From positions 1-48,619 of the forward strand of contig JAFCFZ010000003.1 in NCBI GenBank assembly GCA_017608385.1: DNA of 48,619 nt, given 5' to 3'. Made by a program: the position numbers and the translations under genes. The stretch's first letter is position 1. Each line of letters opens with the position of its first letter. The notes under the pieces are model-generated. The model saw only the letters and a program-made list of their open reading frames with translations. It was not told where the DNA came from and searched no databases. Origin of the DNA: Candidatus Parvarchaeota archaeon. Lineage in GTDB: Archaea; Nanobdellota; Nanobdellia; B33-G15. Positions 30,942 through 39,753 of this stretch are shown in pieces.

Positions 30942-32498
30942 TTATCGAGTCCATCTTCCTAACTCAGATTTTATCCTTGTTTCCCAAATTTCAGACCATG
31001 CTTGGGAACAACATCCACTTGGAATTCCAGTATCTCCATCATAAACTTCATCAATTCCATCAATGCAACGAAGATTTTTATTAGATCTAATTATTTTTAA
31101 GATTTCATTTGACTTGTTCTTTCGTCCATATCTTCTTTCAGCGTATGCTAACATCCCAGTGAGTAATCCCCAAACCATTCCTTGATGATATCCTTGAGGA
31201 TCATAAGATGAATCTTCCTTTGAAACACTTCTCAATCCCCTATTTGTTAGAAACTCTTCAGATTCAAGGACTTCAAAAGCTTTTTTTGCCCTTTCTTTTT
31301 CAACAAGACCAAAAAACAATGGAAATACAGGGTTGGCAGTTTTTGTTTCTTTTCCTAATGTGTCTAAAAAGAATTCTCCATCCCAAAAATCATGATTTAT
31401 CTTTTTTCTTAACAATTCGTGTTTTATGATCCAATCTTTGTTATCTAATAATTTATATCCTGCTTTGTAAGCTTCTGCCCACACAGATTGTACATCTATA
31501 TTATATCCTGTTCTGTCAAGAGTATCCATCCAAGTCTCCTTTATTCTTGATTTTATCATTCTCTTTACTTGACTATTCAGTATATTTTTGATGTTTTCTT
31601 CTATTTCAGGCAAGAAAGTTTTGTCTTTTGATCTTCTTATGTAATGTTCAGCAGCAATAACAAATAAAGGACCAGCATCAATACTATTGTAAACAGGATT
31701 TTTTTCAATGTAATTAGGAATTCTTCCATCATTTTCAAGAGAAGCCAAGATCCTCAACGAATCTCTAGCCCACTCATATTTTCTCTTGTTAGTATATGCG
31801 GGGATGATAAAACCACTATCTCTCCCCCAAACTTGTAAAAACCAAGGAAATCCAGCCATAACTCCTCTACCTTTCTGATAAAAACCAGTATTTTCTGATT
31901 TTTCAGCTGGCTTTTCTATATAAAACTTAAACAATGATCCAGATTTTTTAGAAACTCCATCTTCATACATAAATCCAGGAACAAAAACACTCTGTTCTTC
32001 TTCTTTCCACCATTCTTGGTAATTTCCAGGCTTGTGGGTTTTATATTCGTCTCTTTCATCAAAATTTCCTTTTCCAAACACTAAACTTCCTTTTTCATTA
32101 ACAATTCTTACTTCAGAATTCCTATCAACAACATATTTTCGGTTATGAACATTTTCCACTCTATCTCTTATATTAACCCCAACTTCCATACCTACTCTGA
32201 TGTTTTCAGGAAATTTACTTTTCACATTTATTTCAATGCTTAACCCATTTCCCAACACTGTTCTTTCTTTTATCTCAAATTTATTTGTTTTATACCAATG
32301 TTCAGCCATATTATTGATTTTTACAAATCTATAACAATTATGGGGCCCTAACCAAGTGTCATTTATTTTAATAGCATAATAATCCATTAATTTTTTATTT
32401 CCATCCCATAAGCCACACCATTTTGACCCAAAAGCAGAAGTATTGAATCTCATCAAAATGTATCTTCCATCATTTACTGTATAGAACTTTTTTTCCAC
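30942..32498 (-). CDS. Glycogen debranching enzyme (amylo-alpha-1,6-glucosidase type, GDE C-terminal domain)
   Basis: The 518-aa protein has an N-terminal beta-sandwich and a C-terminal (alpha/alpha)6 barrel with FPWFLQVWGRDSGFIIPAY, NDGRIPNYIEK, SIDAGPLFVIAAEHY, KETWMDTLDRTG, IDVQSVWAEAYKAGYKL and YDPQGYHQGMVWGLLTG. These are the conserved blocks of GH133-type debranching enzymes. It should remove alpha-1,6 branches from stored glucan. It leads the minus-strand operon debranching enzyme-153 aa-GH57. Confidence 0.92.
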   Translation of the reverse strand: MEKKFYTVNDGRYILMRFNTSAFGSKWCGLWDGNKKLMDYYAIKINDTWLGPHNCYRFVKINNMAEHWYKTNKFEIKERTVLGNGLSIEINVKSKFPENIRVGMEVGVNIRDRVENVHNRKYVVDRNSEVRIVNEKGSLVFGKGNFDERDEYKTHKPGNYQEWWKEEEQSVFVPGFMYEDGVSKKSGSLFKFYIEKPAEKSENTGFYQKGRGVMAGFPWFLQVWGRDSGFIIPAYTNKRKYEWARDSLRILASLENDGRIPNYIEKNPVYNSIDAGPLFVIAAEHYIRRSKDKTFLPEIEENIKNILNSQVKRMIKSRIKETWMDTLDRTGYNIDVQSVWAEAYKAGYKLLDNKDWIIKHELLRKKINHDFWDGEFFLDTLGKETKTANPVFPLFFGLVEKERAKKAFEVLESEEFLTNRGLRSVSKEDSSYDPQGYHQGMVWGLLTGMLAYAERRYGRKNKSNEILKIIRSNKNLRCIDGIDEVYDGDTGIPSGCCSQAWSEIWETRIKSELGRWTR

Positions 32499-32577
32499 AA
32501 TTATGTGAACCTTTCTAATAATTTATTCTTTATGTTAAAAACAAAACCAATAAATCTGAGTGTGATATTGCATAATT

Positions 32578-33456
32578 ATGAATGATGTTCTTGTTGTAGG
32601 GGATGTAAATGTTGATATAATCACTTCAAAATTCAAAATAGAGAAGAAAAAACAACAGAAAGTTGAAAATATTTTTGCAACAAAAGGAGGAGAGGCATTT
32701 AATTTTGCTTGTGCTGGTTCAAAATTAGGAATGAAAATAAAGTTTATTGGGAAAATAGGGAATGATGGTTTTGGAGAATTTCTTATTAAGAAAGCAGGAG
32801 AATTTGGAATCAACAAACCAATTCAAACAAAAGGAAAAACAGGAGTATCAATCTCATTAACTCAAGACGATAGAAAATTTATAACATTTAGAGGGGAAAA
32901 TGAGAACTTGAAGATGGGTGATATTAAACTAGAAGACATCAAAAACAGCAAATTTTTCTATTTGGGGGGGATTTGGCACTTAAAATCTTTGCAAAAGGAT
33001 ATCCCAGATCTTTTCAAAAGAGCTCGGAAATTCACAACAACAATTCTCAATATTGGATTTGATTATGAAGGAGAAAAACAGATTTTGAAAAAGATACTTC
33101 CTCATGTTGACATTTTCTTTTTGAATCATGAAGAATTGAAACAAATAAGATTTAGTATCAAACAAATTTTGGATATGGGAGTTAAAATAATAGTTCTTCA
33201 CAAGGGAAACAAGGGGAGTGAATTAATAACTAAAAATAAGAGATATTATTCTGACGCAGCAGCCAAAGAAAAAAAAGTAAGAAATCCCACAGGAGCAGGA
33301 GACATTTTTAATGCTGGCTTTGTTTATTGTTTATTAAATGAATGGGATTTTGAAAAATCCTTGAAATTTGCAAATGCGTGTGGTGCAATTCATGTGATAA
33401 AAGAAAAGGATTTTGTACCATCTTATACTGAAGTCTTGAGGTTTGGAGGTTTTTGA
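32578..33456 (+). CDS. PfkB-family sugar kinase
   Basis: The 292-aa protein shows both PfkB signatures: KGGEAFNFACAGSKLGMKIKFIGKIGNDGFG near the N-terminus and NPTGAGDIFNAGF with catalytic base D242. The substrate could be fructose 6-phosphate, a ribosyl compound or another sugar; the motif set does not decide. Its stop ends 1 nt before the SIS gene, so the pair is one unit. In this island a 6-phosphofructokinase role is attractive but inferred. Confidence 0.9.
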   Translation: MNDVLVVGDVNVDIITSKFKIEKKKQQKVENIFATKGGEAFNFACAGSKLGMKIKFIGKIGNDGFGEFLIKKAGEFGINKPIQTKGKTGVSISLTQDDRKFITFRGENENLKMGDIKLEDIKNSKFFYLGGIWHLKSLQKDIPDLFKRARKFTTTILNIGFDYEGEKQILKKILPHVDIFFLNHEELKQIRFSIKQILDMGVKIIVLHKGNKGSELITKNKRYYSDAAAKEKKVRNPTGAGDIFNAGFVYCLLNEWDFEKSLKFANACGAIHVIKEKDFVPSYTEVLRFGGF

Positions 33457-33457
33457 A

Positions 33458-34588
33458 ATGGAATGGAAAGACATGGAAAAATATGACTCAACAAACATGA
33501 AAAAACATATTCTTGAGCAAGGAGTTGCTATTAAAAGAACACTTTCAAAACAATCCTCTAATTCAGATGCAGTAGCTCAAAGTATATCCGACTCTGAAAA
33601 AATAATAATTTCTGGAGCAGGAGACAAGTATGTGGTCCCTTTAATCTCACAGTATATCTGGAAAAAATATGGAGATATTCCTTTGGAGGTCATTCATTCA
33701 AAGGATTTAGCTTCTTATCCTCCAAAAATTAATATTAATACTACTTGTATTTTGGTTTCTCAATCAGGAAAGACAGAAGATACACTGGAAGCAATGAAAG
33801 TCTGTATGGAAAAAAAAGCATACATTGTAGGGATTACTAATTCAAAAAAAAGAGAAAAAAATTCATTTTATGATTTGGAAACATATGACAGGGGCAATAT
33901 AATAACAACAGAAACAACAATTTACCCTGAAGTATCCCTTCCCTCTACCCAAACATTCCACACAAGTTTGGCATTACTAAATGATCTTTTAATAAGAACA
34001 CTATTACATAGAGGAATAGATACAGGAAATTTGTTAAGAAATCTTCATAGAAAGGTTCCAAGAGATGTTGATTTTTTGAGTAAATCAAAAAAGGTTATGG
34101 ATTGGGCAAAAAACCTTTCTTTAAACATGAAAGAACATTTTGGAAAATGCTTTTATTTTTTAGGAGATGGACCCAGATATGGAATAGCTAGAAAAACTGC
34201 TTTCATAATGTTTATGGAAGGAGTAAAACAAGATGCTTGTGGATTAAGAACAGAAGAATTTATGCATTCTGCTGTCGAATTATTAGATCCTTCCAATGTT
34301 AGCAAAAAACCCTTGTTTGTGATTAGTCCTCCAACCACCTCTCTTAACTACTCCTTATCCAAAAGAGTTCAGGATATGTGGTTAAGACATGCAGGAGAGG
34401 AATTAGTTTATGATATAAAACCATTTGAATATGTTAAAAAGTGGGCGGATAATATCTCCTCAGACTTATTATCTCCTCCTTTGCAGATGGTTCCATTAGA
34501 ATGGTTTTCTTACTATTATGGATTATTTAGAGGAGTAGATCCGGGTAAGTGTGAAATTGTAAAAAAAGTAAGAGATAAGAACGTTTAA
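33458..34588 (+). CDS. Double SIS-domain sugar-phosphate isomerase/deaminase-like protein
   Basis: The 376-aa protein has two SIS domains: IIISGAGDKYVVPLISQYIW with CILVSQSGKTEDTLEAMKVC, and KCFYFLGDGPRYGIARKTAFIMFMEG with LRTEEFMHSAVELLDP. The second matches GlmS/AgaS-type isomerase domains with the conserved Glu in TEEFMH. It could be a glucosamine- or glucose-6-phosphate isomerase. GGAGGT 7 nt before the ATG at 33458, made from the end of the kinase gene, fixes the start over a TTG at 33443. Confidence 0.87.
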   Translation: MEWKDMEKYDSTNMKKHILEQGVAIKRTLSKQSSNSDAVAQSISDSEKIIISGAGDKYVVPLISQYIWKKYGDIPLEVIHSKDLASYPPKININTTCILVSQSGKTEDTLEAMKVCMEKKAYIVGITNSKKREKNSFYDLETYDRGNIITTETTIYPEVSLPSTQTFHTSLALLNDLLIRTLLHRGIDTGNLLRNLHRKVPRDVDFLSKSKKVMDWAKNLSLNMKEHFGKCFYFLGDGPRYGIARKTAFIMFMEGVKQDACGLRTEEFMHSAVELLDPSNVSKKPLFVISPPTTSLNYSLSKRVQDMWLRHAGEELVYDIKPFEYVKKWADNISSDLLSPPLQMVPLEWFSYYYGLFRGVDPGKCEIVKKVRDKNV

Positions 34589-35673
34589 TCTATTTTTTTC
34601 CATGAATCTTTGTATTCTTCCATCAATTCGGTTATCTTTGTGTATTCCATTTCATCCATTTGTAGTCTGTGTGGCTCAAAAGGACCTGCCATTCTGAAAT
34701 AATCTGCAGCAGCATTGGCTTTTTGCCTAGCTCTGTCAAATTGAGGTCCCTTAAACATATCTTTAGGTCCTATAAAATATCCATTAGCTATTTGAAATCC
34801 TGCAGCCATTACGATTGGAGGACCATCAAATCTGGTTGGTGTTGCATCTTCAAAAGCTACAGGCATTAGTGGTCCATGGTGGGAGCCTCTCATCCATCCT
34901 GCTACAGGGTGTGGATATGAAAATGATTCCAATAACTCTCCAACTGCTGGAAATCCATGTTGAGCCCTAGTAACAAGAACAGGGTCATCCTTTCCAACAT
35001 ATTTTCCTGCAATTAAACTCAATCTTTCCACACTTGAAGAAGCAGCTATTTCATCGTCAATCCTTCTGAAGATTCTTTTTATGACATATCTACCAGTTGT
35101 TCCGATAAATGCTAGAAGATGGTAAATATCATCTGGAGCATTTAACATTAACCTCTTGTGTTCCTTTACATCATAAACCTCAAATTTGAAACCCTTTTCC
35201 ATATTTGGATCTATAACTAAACCAGGTGTATTAAATGGATCTGCAAACATTTTGTACAAATTGTAATTCCAAGCCCCAGGTTCTGTTTTGTCTGCCATAA
35301 AAACAACTATTGGTTCTGATTTTCTCTCTTCAAATTCCATTTCAGCAATACCAGGACCCATACCTCTAACATTTCCCGAAAATGTTGATTTGAGAAGATC
35401 TTGTCCAGCACCATACAACTTTAATTTTTTGGCTCTCTTTGTGCCTTCAATAAATGTATCCCAAGCTAGCTTGTGAATATTTTTATTATCAACACCTTTT
35501 TGGTGAGACATAATGAGTTCTAAATCATCTCCACAAGCCAAAACTCTATAGTCAATAAGGTCTTTGGACTTCTTCAGTTTTCTTTCAGCAATAGAAATTA
35601 GGTCTGGATGAACTCCAGAGTGACCAACATAGCCACCTATATCAGCTTTTATAACGCTAATTGTCACTTTCAT
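34585..35673 (-). CDS. fbp: Fructose-1,6-bisphosphate aldolase/phosphatase (class V, bifunctional)
   Basis: The 362-aa protein covers the whole archaeal family: TISVIKADIGGYVGHSGVHPDL, LACGDDLELIMSH, ADKTEPGAWN, AGKYVGKDDPV with Schiff-base Lys K228 and Y225, and HHGPLMPVAFEDATPTRFDGPP. It makes fructose 6-phosphate from triose phosphates in one step and pushes carbon toward sugars, fitting a glycogen-building island. It overlaps the SIS gene by 4 nt tail to tail. Confidence 0.95.
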   Translation of the reverse strand: MKVTISVIKADIGGYVGHSGVHPDLISIAERKLKKSKDLIDYRVLACGDDLELIMSHQKGVDNKNIHKLAWDTFIEGTKRAKKLKLYGAGQDLLKSTFSGNVRGMGPGIAEMEFEERKSEPIVVFMADKTEPGAWNYNLYKMFADPFNTPGLVIDPNMEKGFKFEVYDVKEHKRLMLNAPDDIYHLLAFIGTTGRYVIKRIFRRIDDEIAASSSVERLSLIAGKYVGKDDPVLVTRAQHGFPAVGELLESFSYPHPVAGWMRGSHHGPLMPVAFEDATPTRFDGPPIVMAAGFQIANGYFIGPKDMFKGPQFDRARQKANAAADYFRMAGPFEPHRLQMDEMEYTKITELMEEYKDSWKKID

Positions 35674-35711
35674 GAGAAAAACGAATCAGCATTTTATAAT
35701 AAACTTATTGG

Positions 35712-35987
35712 TTAGAACATTCTTTCTTGGGTTTTTTCATTGGATTTTTTCATAACAAACCAAATTATTATACCAACAACTATGAAGTAGAACAAGGTAA
35801 GTATTCCAGGAATCAAAGACAACATAGAGGTGATTGATGTTACTTCTGTTTCACTAATATTTAATCCCATTGTTTGTCTCATATTAACTAAGATACCATA
35901 TGCTTGGAAAGCAACTGAGAATACAATCAACCCAAGAATAAAAATTACAGTAGCCCCCAGAATTAATTGATTGGCCTGAATCTCCAT
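35712..35987 (-). CDS. Small two-helix membrane protein
   Basis: The 91-aa protein has two hydrophobic helices (about 9-30 and 55-77), an outside loop rich in Ser/Thr/Glu, and a basic tail (KKSNEKTQERMF). No family recognised. It is divergent from a winged-helix gene and shares the palindromic TATA region with it, so the regulator may control both. Confidence 0.6.
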   Translation of the reverse strand: MEIQANQLILGATVIFILGLIVFSVAFQAYGILVNMRQTMGLNISETEVTSITSMLSLIPGILTLFYFIVVGIIIWFVMKKSNEKTQERMF

Positions 35988-36008
35988 TCTTAAAAGTAAT
36001 CGGTATAT

Positions 36009-36018
36009 ATTTATAAAT
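36009..36018. promoter_or_regulatory. Palindromic TATA box shared by divergent genes
   Basis: ATTTATAAAT is its own complement. It lies 28-29 nt before the GTG at 36038 on the plus strand and about 31 nt before the ATG at 35987 on the minus strand. Confidence 0.55.
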
Positions 36019-36037
36019 GTTTTAAGAATTTAATTTT

Positions 36038-36463
36038 GTGAAAGTACGTAAGGAAGTTCCAATTAATGAAGTAACTCTTAGAAAGTTTGAAAAGCCATAT
36101 GGGGACTTAGATACTTGTCTTAGAAAATTTCTCATGTCTATAGGACTTCTCCAAGTTGGAGAATCTAGGGATGAAATCACAAAAATATTCAAACATCTTC
36201 TTCTTTCAAGAGGCAAAATAATTCAAACCAAAGAGATAATCGAAAGAACAGGAGCATCTCCTTCCAATTTAAGAAGACACTTAAGAAGATTGAGGAGTTT
36301 AGGTCTTGTTGAAAGAATAGATACAGGCTATAGAATAAGTGAAGGAAAGAATTTGGTAGAAATTGTTTCTGAGATGAACAGTATTGTTCAAACTACAATG
36401 GAAAGAATCATTGATTATGCACATTTTCTAGAGTCTATCTTGAAGACTCAAAAAGATTCATAA
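36038..36463 (+). CDS. Winged-helix transcription regulator
   Basis: The 141-aa protein has an N-terminal extension (KVRKEVPINEVTLRKFEKPYGDLD) and a winged helix in the middle (DEITKIFKHLLLSRGKIIQTKEIIERTGASPSNLRRHLRRLRSLGLVERIDTGYRI), followed by an amphipathic helix for dimerisation. The start is GTG, supported by the TATA box 28 nt upstream. It overlaps the next, opposing winged-helix gene by 29 nt. Confidence 0.82.
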   Translation: MKVRKEVPINEVTLRKFEKPYGDLDTCLRKFLMSIGLLQVGESRDEITKIFKHLLLSRGKIIQTKEIIERTGASPSNLRRHLRRLRSLGLVERIDTGYRISEGKNLVEIVSEMNSIVQTTMERIIDYAHFLESILKTQKDS

Positions 36464-36731
36464 GCTTCACAAGAACTTCGGATATTTCCTTACCTTTTTT
36501 TGTAAGGGTTATCATTTTTCTTCTTCCATCTTTTTTGAAAGTTATTAACTTATATCTCTCCATCTCTTGTAAAACCCTTACTGTGTGAGCATAAGTACAA
36601 TCAACCTCTTTTGCAATTAAACTTGGATATCTAGGTTTAGATTGATTCCTTAGTTTAATTAACATCTTACTTGGTTTTTCTCTTAAAAAATATTTGAACA
36701 GTTTTTTACTACCTGTAGCCAAAACTACCAC
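36435..36731 (-). CDS. MarR-like winged-helix regulator
   Basis: The 98-aa protein is a single winged helix: PSKMLIKLRNQSKPRYPSLIAKEVDCTYAHTVRVLQEMERYKLITFKKDGRRKMITLTKKGKEI. Soluble, probably dimeric. Its 3' end is antisense to the regulator on the plus strand, so they may influence one another through complementary message ends. Confidence 0.82.
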   Translation of the reverse strand: MVVLATGSKKLFKYFLREKPSKMLIKLRNQSKPRYPSLIAKEVDCTYAHTVRVLQEMERYKLITFKKDGRRKMITLTKKGKEISEVLVKLMNLFESSR

Positions 36732-36789
36732 CCAATTAAAAAGAGCAATATTTAATATTTAAAACTTTGTATATTTTAGAAAAGATAGT

Positions 36790-36993
36790 TTACTTTATAA
36801 CTAATTTTACATCAGATTCATTCACAGTTTCTCTTCCTGCGTGTTTTGCAAGAGTTTTAGCTTGACTACTTATCTCCACTCCCACATCTTTTATTTGTTC
36901 ACACATTTTTTCCAAGGATTCTTTACTGATTTTCATACCGTGTTTTTTGGTCTCTTTTAGCATTATCCTTTTTATGACTGTTTTTGGAATCAT
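36790..36993 (-). CDS. Archaeal histone
   Basis: The 67-aa protein has the complete histone fold: IPKTVIKRIMLKE, GMKISKESLEKMCEQIKDVGVEISSQAKTLAKHAGRETVNESDVKLVIK. The AKHAGRETV segment with the RT pair and the final helix match HMf-type histones. It wraps and compacts DNA. TTTATA on the minus strand begins 29 nt before the ATG. Confidence 0.95.
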   Translation of the reverse strand: MIPKTVIKRIMLKETKKHGMKISKESLEKMCEQIKDVGVEISSQAKTLAKHAGRETVNESDVKLVIK

Positions 36994-37016
36994 GATTTGA
37001 AATCTTGCTTAGTTAT

Positions 37017-37022
37017 TATAAA
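37017..37022 (-). promoter_or_regulatory. TATA box of the histone gene
   Basis: TTTATA (minus strand) begins 29 nt before the ATG at 36993. Confidence 0.5.
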
Positions 37023-37065
37023 CATTTTGAAAAGAAATAAAAGCTAAATACTTCTAGCATATTCT

Positions 37066-37770
37066 ATGGTCTTTATCCAAGGAAAATTGAGAAAGAGAGA
37101 CAGACTTAAAATCTATTTTATTATTATATCAATCATATTTTCATTATTTGTTTCTGGAATCCCAGGAATTTTAATAACTAAACTGATCTTCGAAAATTTG
37201 AGTTTGTTTTATTTTTGGATACTTATCCCAGGTATTATTATTTTTAATTATGCCCTATTCATGATTGTATTTCTAATTCTTAGTGTAATGTTTTATAAGT
37301 TATTTCTACCAATTCCTGATGGAAAATATGATTGTCATACATATGAATATTATATAAATGGAGCAAGAGGAATATATCTAAGAATTTTCTTGGGTTTTTT
37401 ATTCCCCTTTCCAGTATTAAGAACAATTCCTCAACTCTATAATCTATTTGGAGCTAAGATGGGTAAAGGCTCATACATAGCATATCCTTTTACAGAACCA
37501 GACAGAGTGGAAACAGGAGTTAATTGCATGATAGGAGAATTAGCAGTAGTTACAAGCCATACTTATGCTGGAAATAAATTAATTTTGAAAAAGATCAAAA
37601 TAGGTAATAATGTCACTATTGGAGCAGGAGCAGTAGTATTTCCTGGTGTAGAAATAGGAGATAATTGCATTATTGGAGCCAATACAATTGTTCCTAAAAA
37701 TGAAAAGATCCCTACAAACACAATTTGGCTAGGTCCAGATAGAAAACCTTTGAAGAGAAAATCTAAATAA
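37066..37770 (+). CDS. Membrane-bound hexapeptide-repeat acyltransferase-like protein
   Basis: The 234-aa protein has two N-terminal membrane helices (about 18-42, 50-75) and a C-terminal left-handed beta-helix with hexapeptide repeats (VETGVNCMIGELAVVTSHTYAGN, IKIGNNVTIGAGAVVFPGVEIGDNCIIGANTIVPKNEKIP). The His in TSHTYAG may be catalytic. It may acylate cell-surface polymers or lipids; the substrate is unknown. It overlaps the opposing phosphoribosyltransferase gene by 8 nt. Confidence 0.85.
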   Translation: MVFIQGKLRKRDRLKIYFIIISIIFSLFVSGIPGILITKLIFENLSLFYFWILIPGIIIFNYALFMIVFLILSVMFYKLFLPIPDGKYDCHTYEYYINGARGIYLRIFLGFLFPFPVLRTIPQLYNLFGAKMGKGSYIAYPFTEPDRVETGVNCMIGELAVVTSHTYAGNKLILKKIKIGNNVTIGAGAVVFPGVEIGDNCIIGANTIVPKNEKIPTNTIWLGPDRKPLKRKSK

Positions 37771-38419
37771 TACTTTCAAGATCCAAAAGAGACTCAGAAG
37801 AGACTTTATTTTGAGAAATATATTTTTCTACTTCGTCACTAAAGTTATTGACATCTATACCCAAATCTTTTGCAATTTTTGGACCTTTATGTACTATAAT
37901 TTCTACTTCACTCAATGCTTCAAATTCATGAGGAAATACTAACCAAGAATCTGTTTTATAGACAAAAAACTTAGGAACTTCTTCTGTCACATTTTTTTCA
38001 GGTTTAAAATAGATAGTTCCAACTAAGATATTTTTAGGAAAATTAGCTCTCGTTCTCCTTTTTAACTCCTCTTTAAATGCTTTAACTGTTCTTCCTGTAT
38101 CCCAAACATCATCGATTATCAAAAGTGTATCATCTTGATTTACTGTATCCACAAGGTATCCTAAATTATAAACAACTATTTCCGTTGCTTTTTCATCTAT
38201 TTTATCTGGTTCATATGCAGAGGTTCGTACAGAAATATGATCTGTGTTTATTCCCCTATAAGCTAAACTTTCTTGAACAGTGATGCCTACTGGAGCCCCT
38301 CCCCTCCATAAACCAACTATTTTTGAAGGAACTGCACCACTATCGAAGATATATTTAGATAATTTACAAGAATCTTCCCATAGTTGTTTTGGTGTAATGA
38401 AAACTTTATTTATACCCAT
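37763..38419 (-). CDS. Purine-type phosphoribosyltransferase
   Basis: The PRPP-binding motif LLIIDDVWDTGRTVKAF, the early GLWRGGAPVG loop and WLVFPHEFEA toward the end match hypoxanthine/xanthine-guanine phosphoribosyltransferases. At 218 aa it is standard. It should salvage a purine base with PRPP; the exact base is undetermined. Confidence 0.9.
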   Translation of the reverse strand: MGINKVFITPKQLWEDSCKLSKYIFDSGAVPSKIVGLWRGGAPVGITVQESLAYRGINTDHISVRTSAYEPDKIDEKATEIVVYNLGYLVDTVNQDDTLLIIDDVWDTGRTVKAFKEELKRRTRANFPKNILVGTIYFKPEKNVTEEVPKFFVYKTDSWLVFPHEFEALSEVEIIVHKGPKIAKDLGIDVNNFSDEVEKYISQNKVSSESLLDLESII

Positions 38420-38468
38420 AACAAGCCGGTAGATTTTCTGTTTATTAGTTTTTCTCTATAAGAATACA

Positions 38469-39020
38469 CTATAACATTTTCAAGATTTTTTTGGCCTTTT
38501 TTATGTTATTTTTAGATCCACTTTTTTTTATAAAAGCTTTAACTTCCTTTTTCAAATCCTTTATGTGTCTTTTATTAGATGTTTTATCCCCCTGAATTTT
38601 CATTTTTCCTTCACTAAATCCTTCAGAAAAATACCAATTCTTGAACCACCTTGCTCCTCCTAAAAACAAGGCAAAACCTTTTTCTGTTATTGGTTCAGGA
38701 ACTCCCTTTGATAAATCCACTCCTGTTTCCTCTTCTAATCTATATTCTATAGAAACGTGTCCTTCTTCAGGAAGTAGTTGAAACATCCTGTTGATAATAT
38801 CTTGATAGATTTTTCCATAAAATGTAATCTCAAACCAAGGTTTATAACCTTCTTCTCTCCCTGCAAAATAAATTCCATCCATTACTTTTTTTCCATCAAG
38901 AAATATTTCAAAAAACCTCTCATCAACAAATCTTCCCTTCCTTGTTTTTAATTTAGTTCTTTCAAAGTCTAATTCCATACTGTCAAAATATTTTTTTAGG
39001 AATCTATCTAATTTATCCAT
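38469..39020 (-). CDS. DUF1122-like protein
   Basis: The 183-aa soluble protein contains EGYKPWFEITFYG, GHVSIEYRLEEETG, GVPEPITEKGFALFLGGARWFKNWYFSEGFSEGKMKIQGDK, and a basic helical end. The last block resembles the archaeal DUF1122 family. The start was moved from 39038 to the ATG at 39020 because a TTTATTT box lies 27 nt upstream. Function unknown. Confidence 0.7.
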   Translation of the reverse strand: MDKLDRFLKKYFDSMELDFERTKLKTRKGRFVDERFFEIFLDGKKVMDGIYFAGREEGYKPWFEITFYGKIYQDIINRMFQLLPEEGHVSIEYRLEEETGVDLSKGVPEPITEKGFALFLGGARWFKNWYFSEGFSEGKMKIQGDKTSNKRHIKDLKKEVKAFIKKSGSKNNIKKAKKILKML

Positions 39021-39065
39021 GAATACACAAAAACCCATCCAAATAAAAAAATATTGGAAATAATA

Positions 39066-39713
39066 TTATTGTTTTCTTTTAACTTTATATTCTATTCTTC
39101 CCAACTTTTCTATTTTTTCTCCAACTAGCCCAGTACTTTCAACAGAAGTTTGAATTTCAGTACTTATTTTAGCTTTAGTACCTCCATAAAAAACAGCATA
39201 CCCGACATTCAAATCATGAATCAATCTATTTAATGACATAGTATCATTTAATTTTAATCTCGCAATGATTTTAGATTCTAATTCTTTTAATTCTTCAAAA
39301 ACGTATGGGTCTACCATTCTTTCAAGATTATATGGGATTTCATTAGCATCCAATTTCTCAATGTCTAGACTAGCAGATACCCCTTCTAAAATAACAGGAC
39401 AAATTGGTTTTCTTGAATTATAAGTATCTTCATCAAAAACAGTAATTTTTCTAACAAGCTCTGTTGAAGTACCAAAACCAGCCACCGCTAAGTATTCTAT
39501 CAAATTTATTGGTTTATGCATTGAACAAAAAGAGTATACAACACCCAATTCTATTTCCAAAGGGGATATTTTCCATTTTTTAGCATCCAATATTGCTCTT
39601 TCCATATCTGGTTCTAGTATATCATTTGTATATTGGTCTGCTAAATTCATTAGGTCTTCTTTATCCTTGTCAGTAATATCTTTCTTAGGCAAAAAAATTC
39701 TCTTTATTTCCAT
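39066..39713 (-). CDS. Uncharacterised 215-aa protein downstream of tRNA-Arg
   Basis: No family recognised. It is soluble, alpha/beta, with LGVVYSFCSMHKPINLIEYLAVAGFGTSTELVRK, a middle region rich in acidic residues, and a C-terminal TEIQTSVESTGLVGEKIEKLGRIEYKVKRKQ. It starts 40 nt after the tRNA-Arg(GCG) gene on the same strand, so it may be read from the argS-tRNA transcript. Confidence 0.6.
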   Translation of the reverse strand: MEIKRIFLPKKDITDKDKEDLMNLADQYTNDILEPDMERAILDAKKWKISPLEIELGVVYSFCSMHKPINLIEYLAVAGFGTSTELVRKITVFDEDTYNSRKPICPVILEGVSASLDIEKLDANEIPYNLERMVDPYVFEELKELESKIIARLKLNDTMSLNRLIHDLNVGYAVFYGGTKAKISTEIQTSVESTGLVGEKIEKLGRIEYKVKRKQ

Positions 39714-39753
39714 ACTACTCTTTGGTAGTTATTATACTTAAAAGTCTTTTGAA

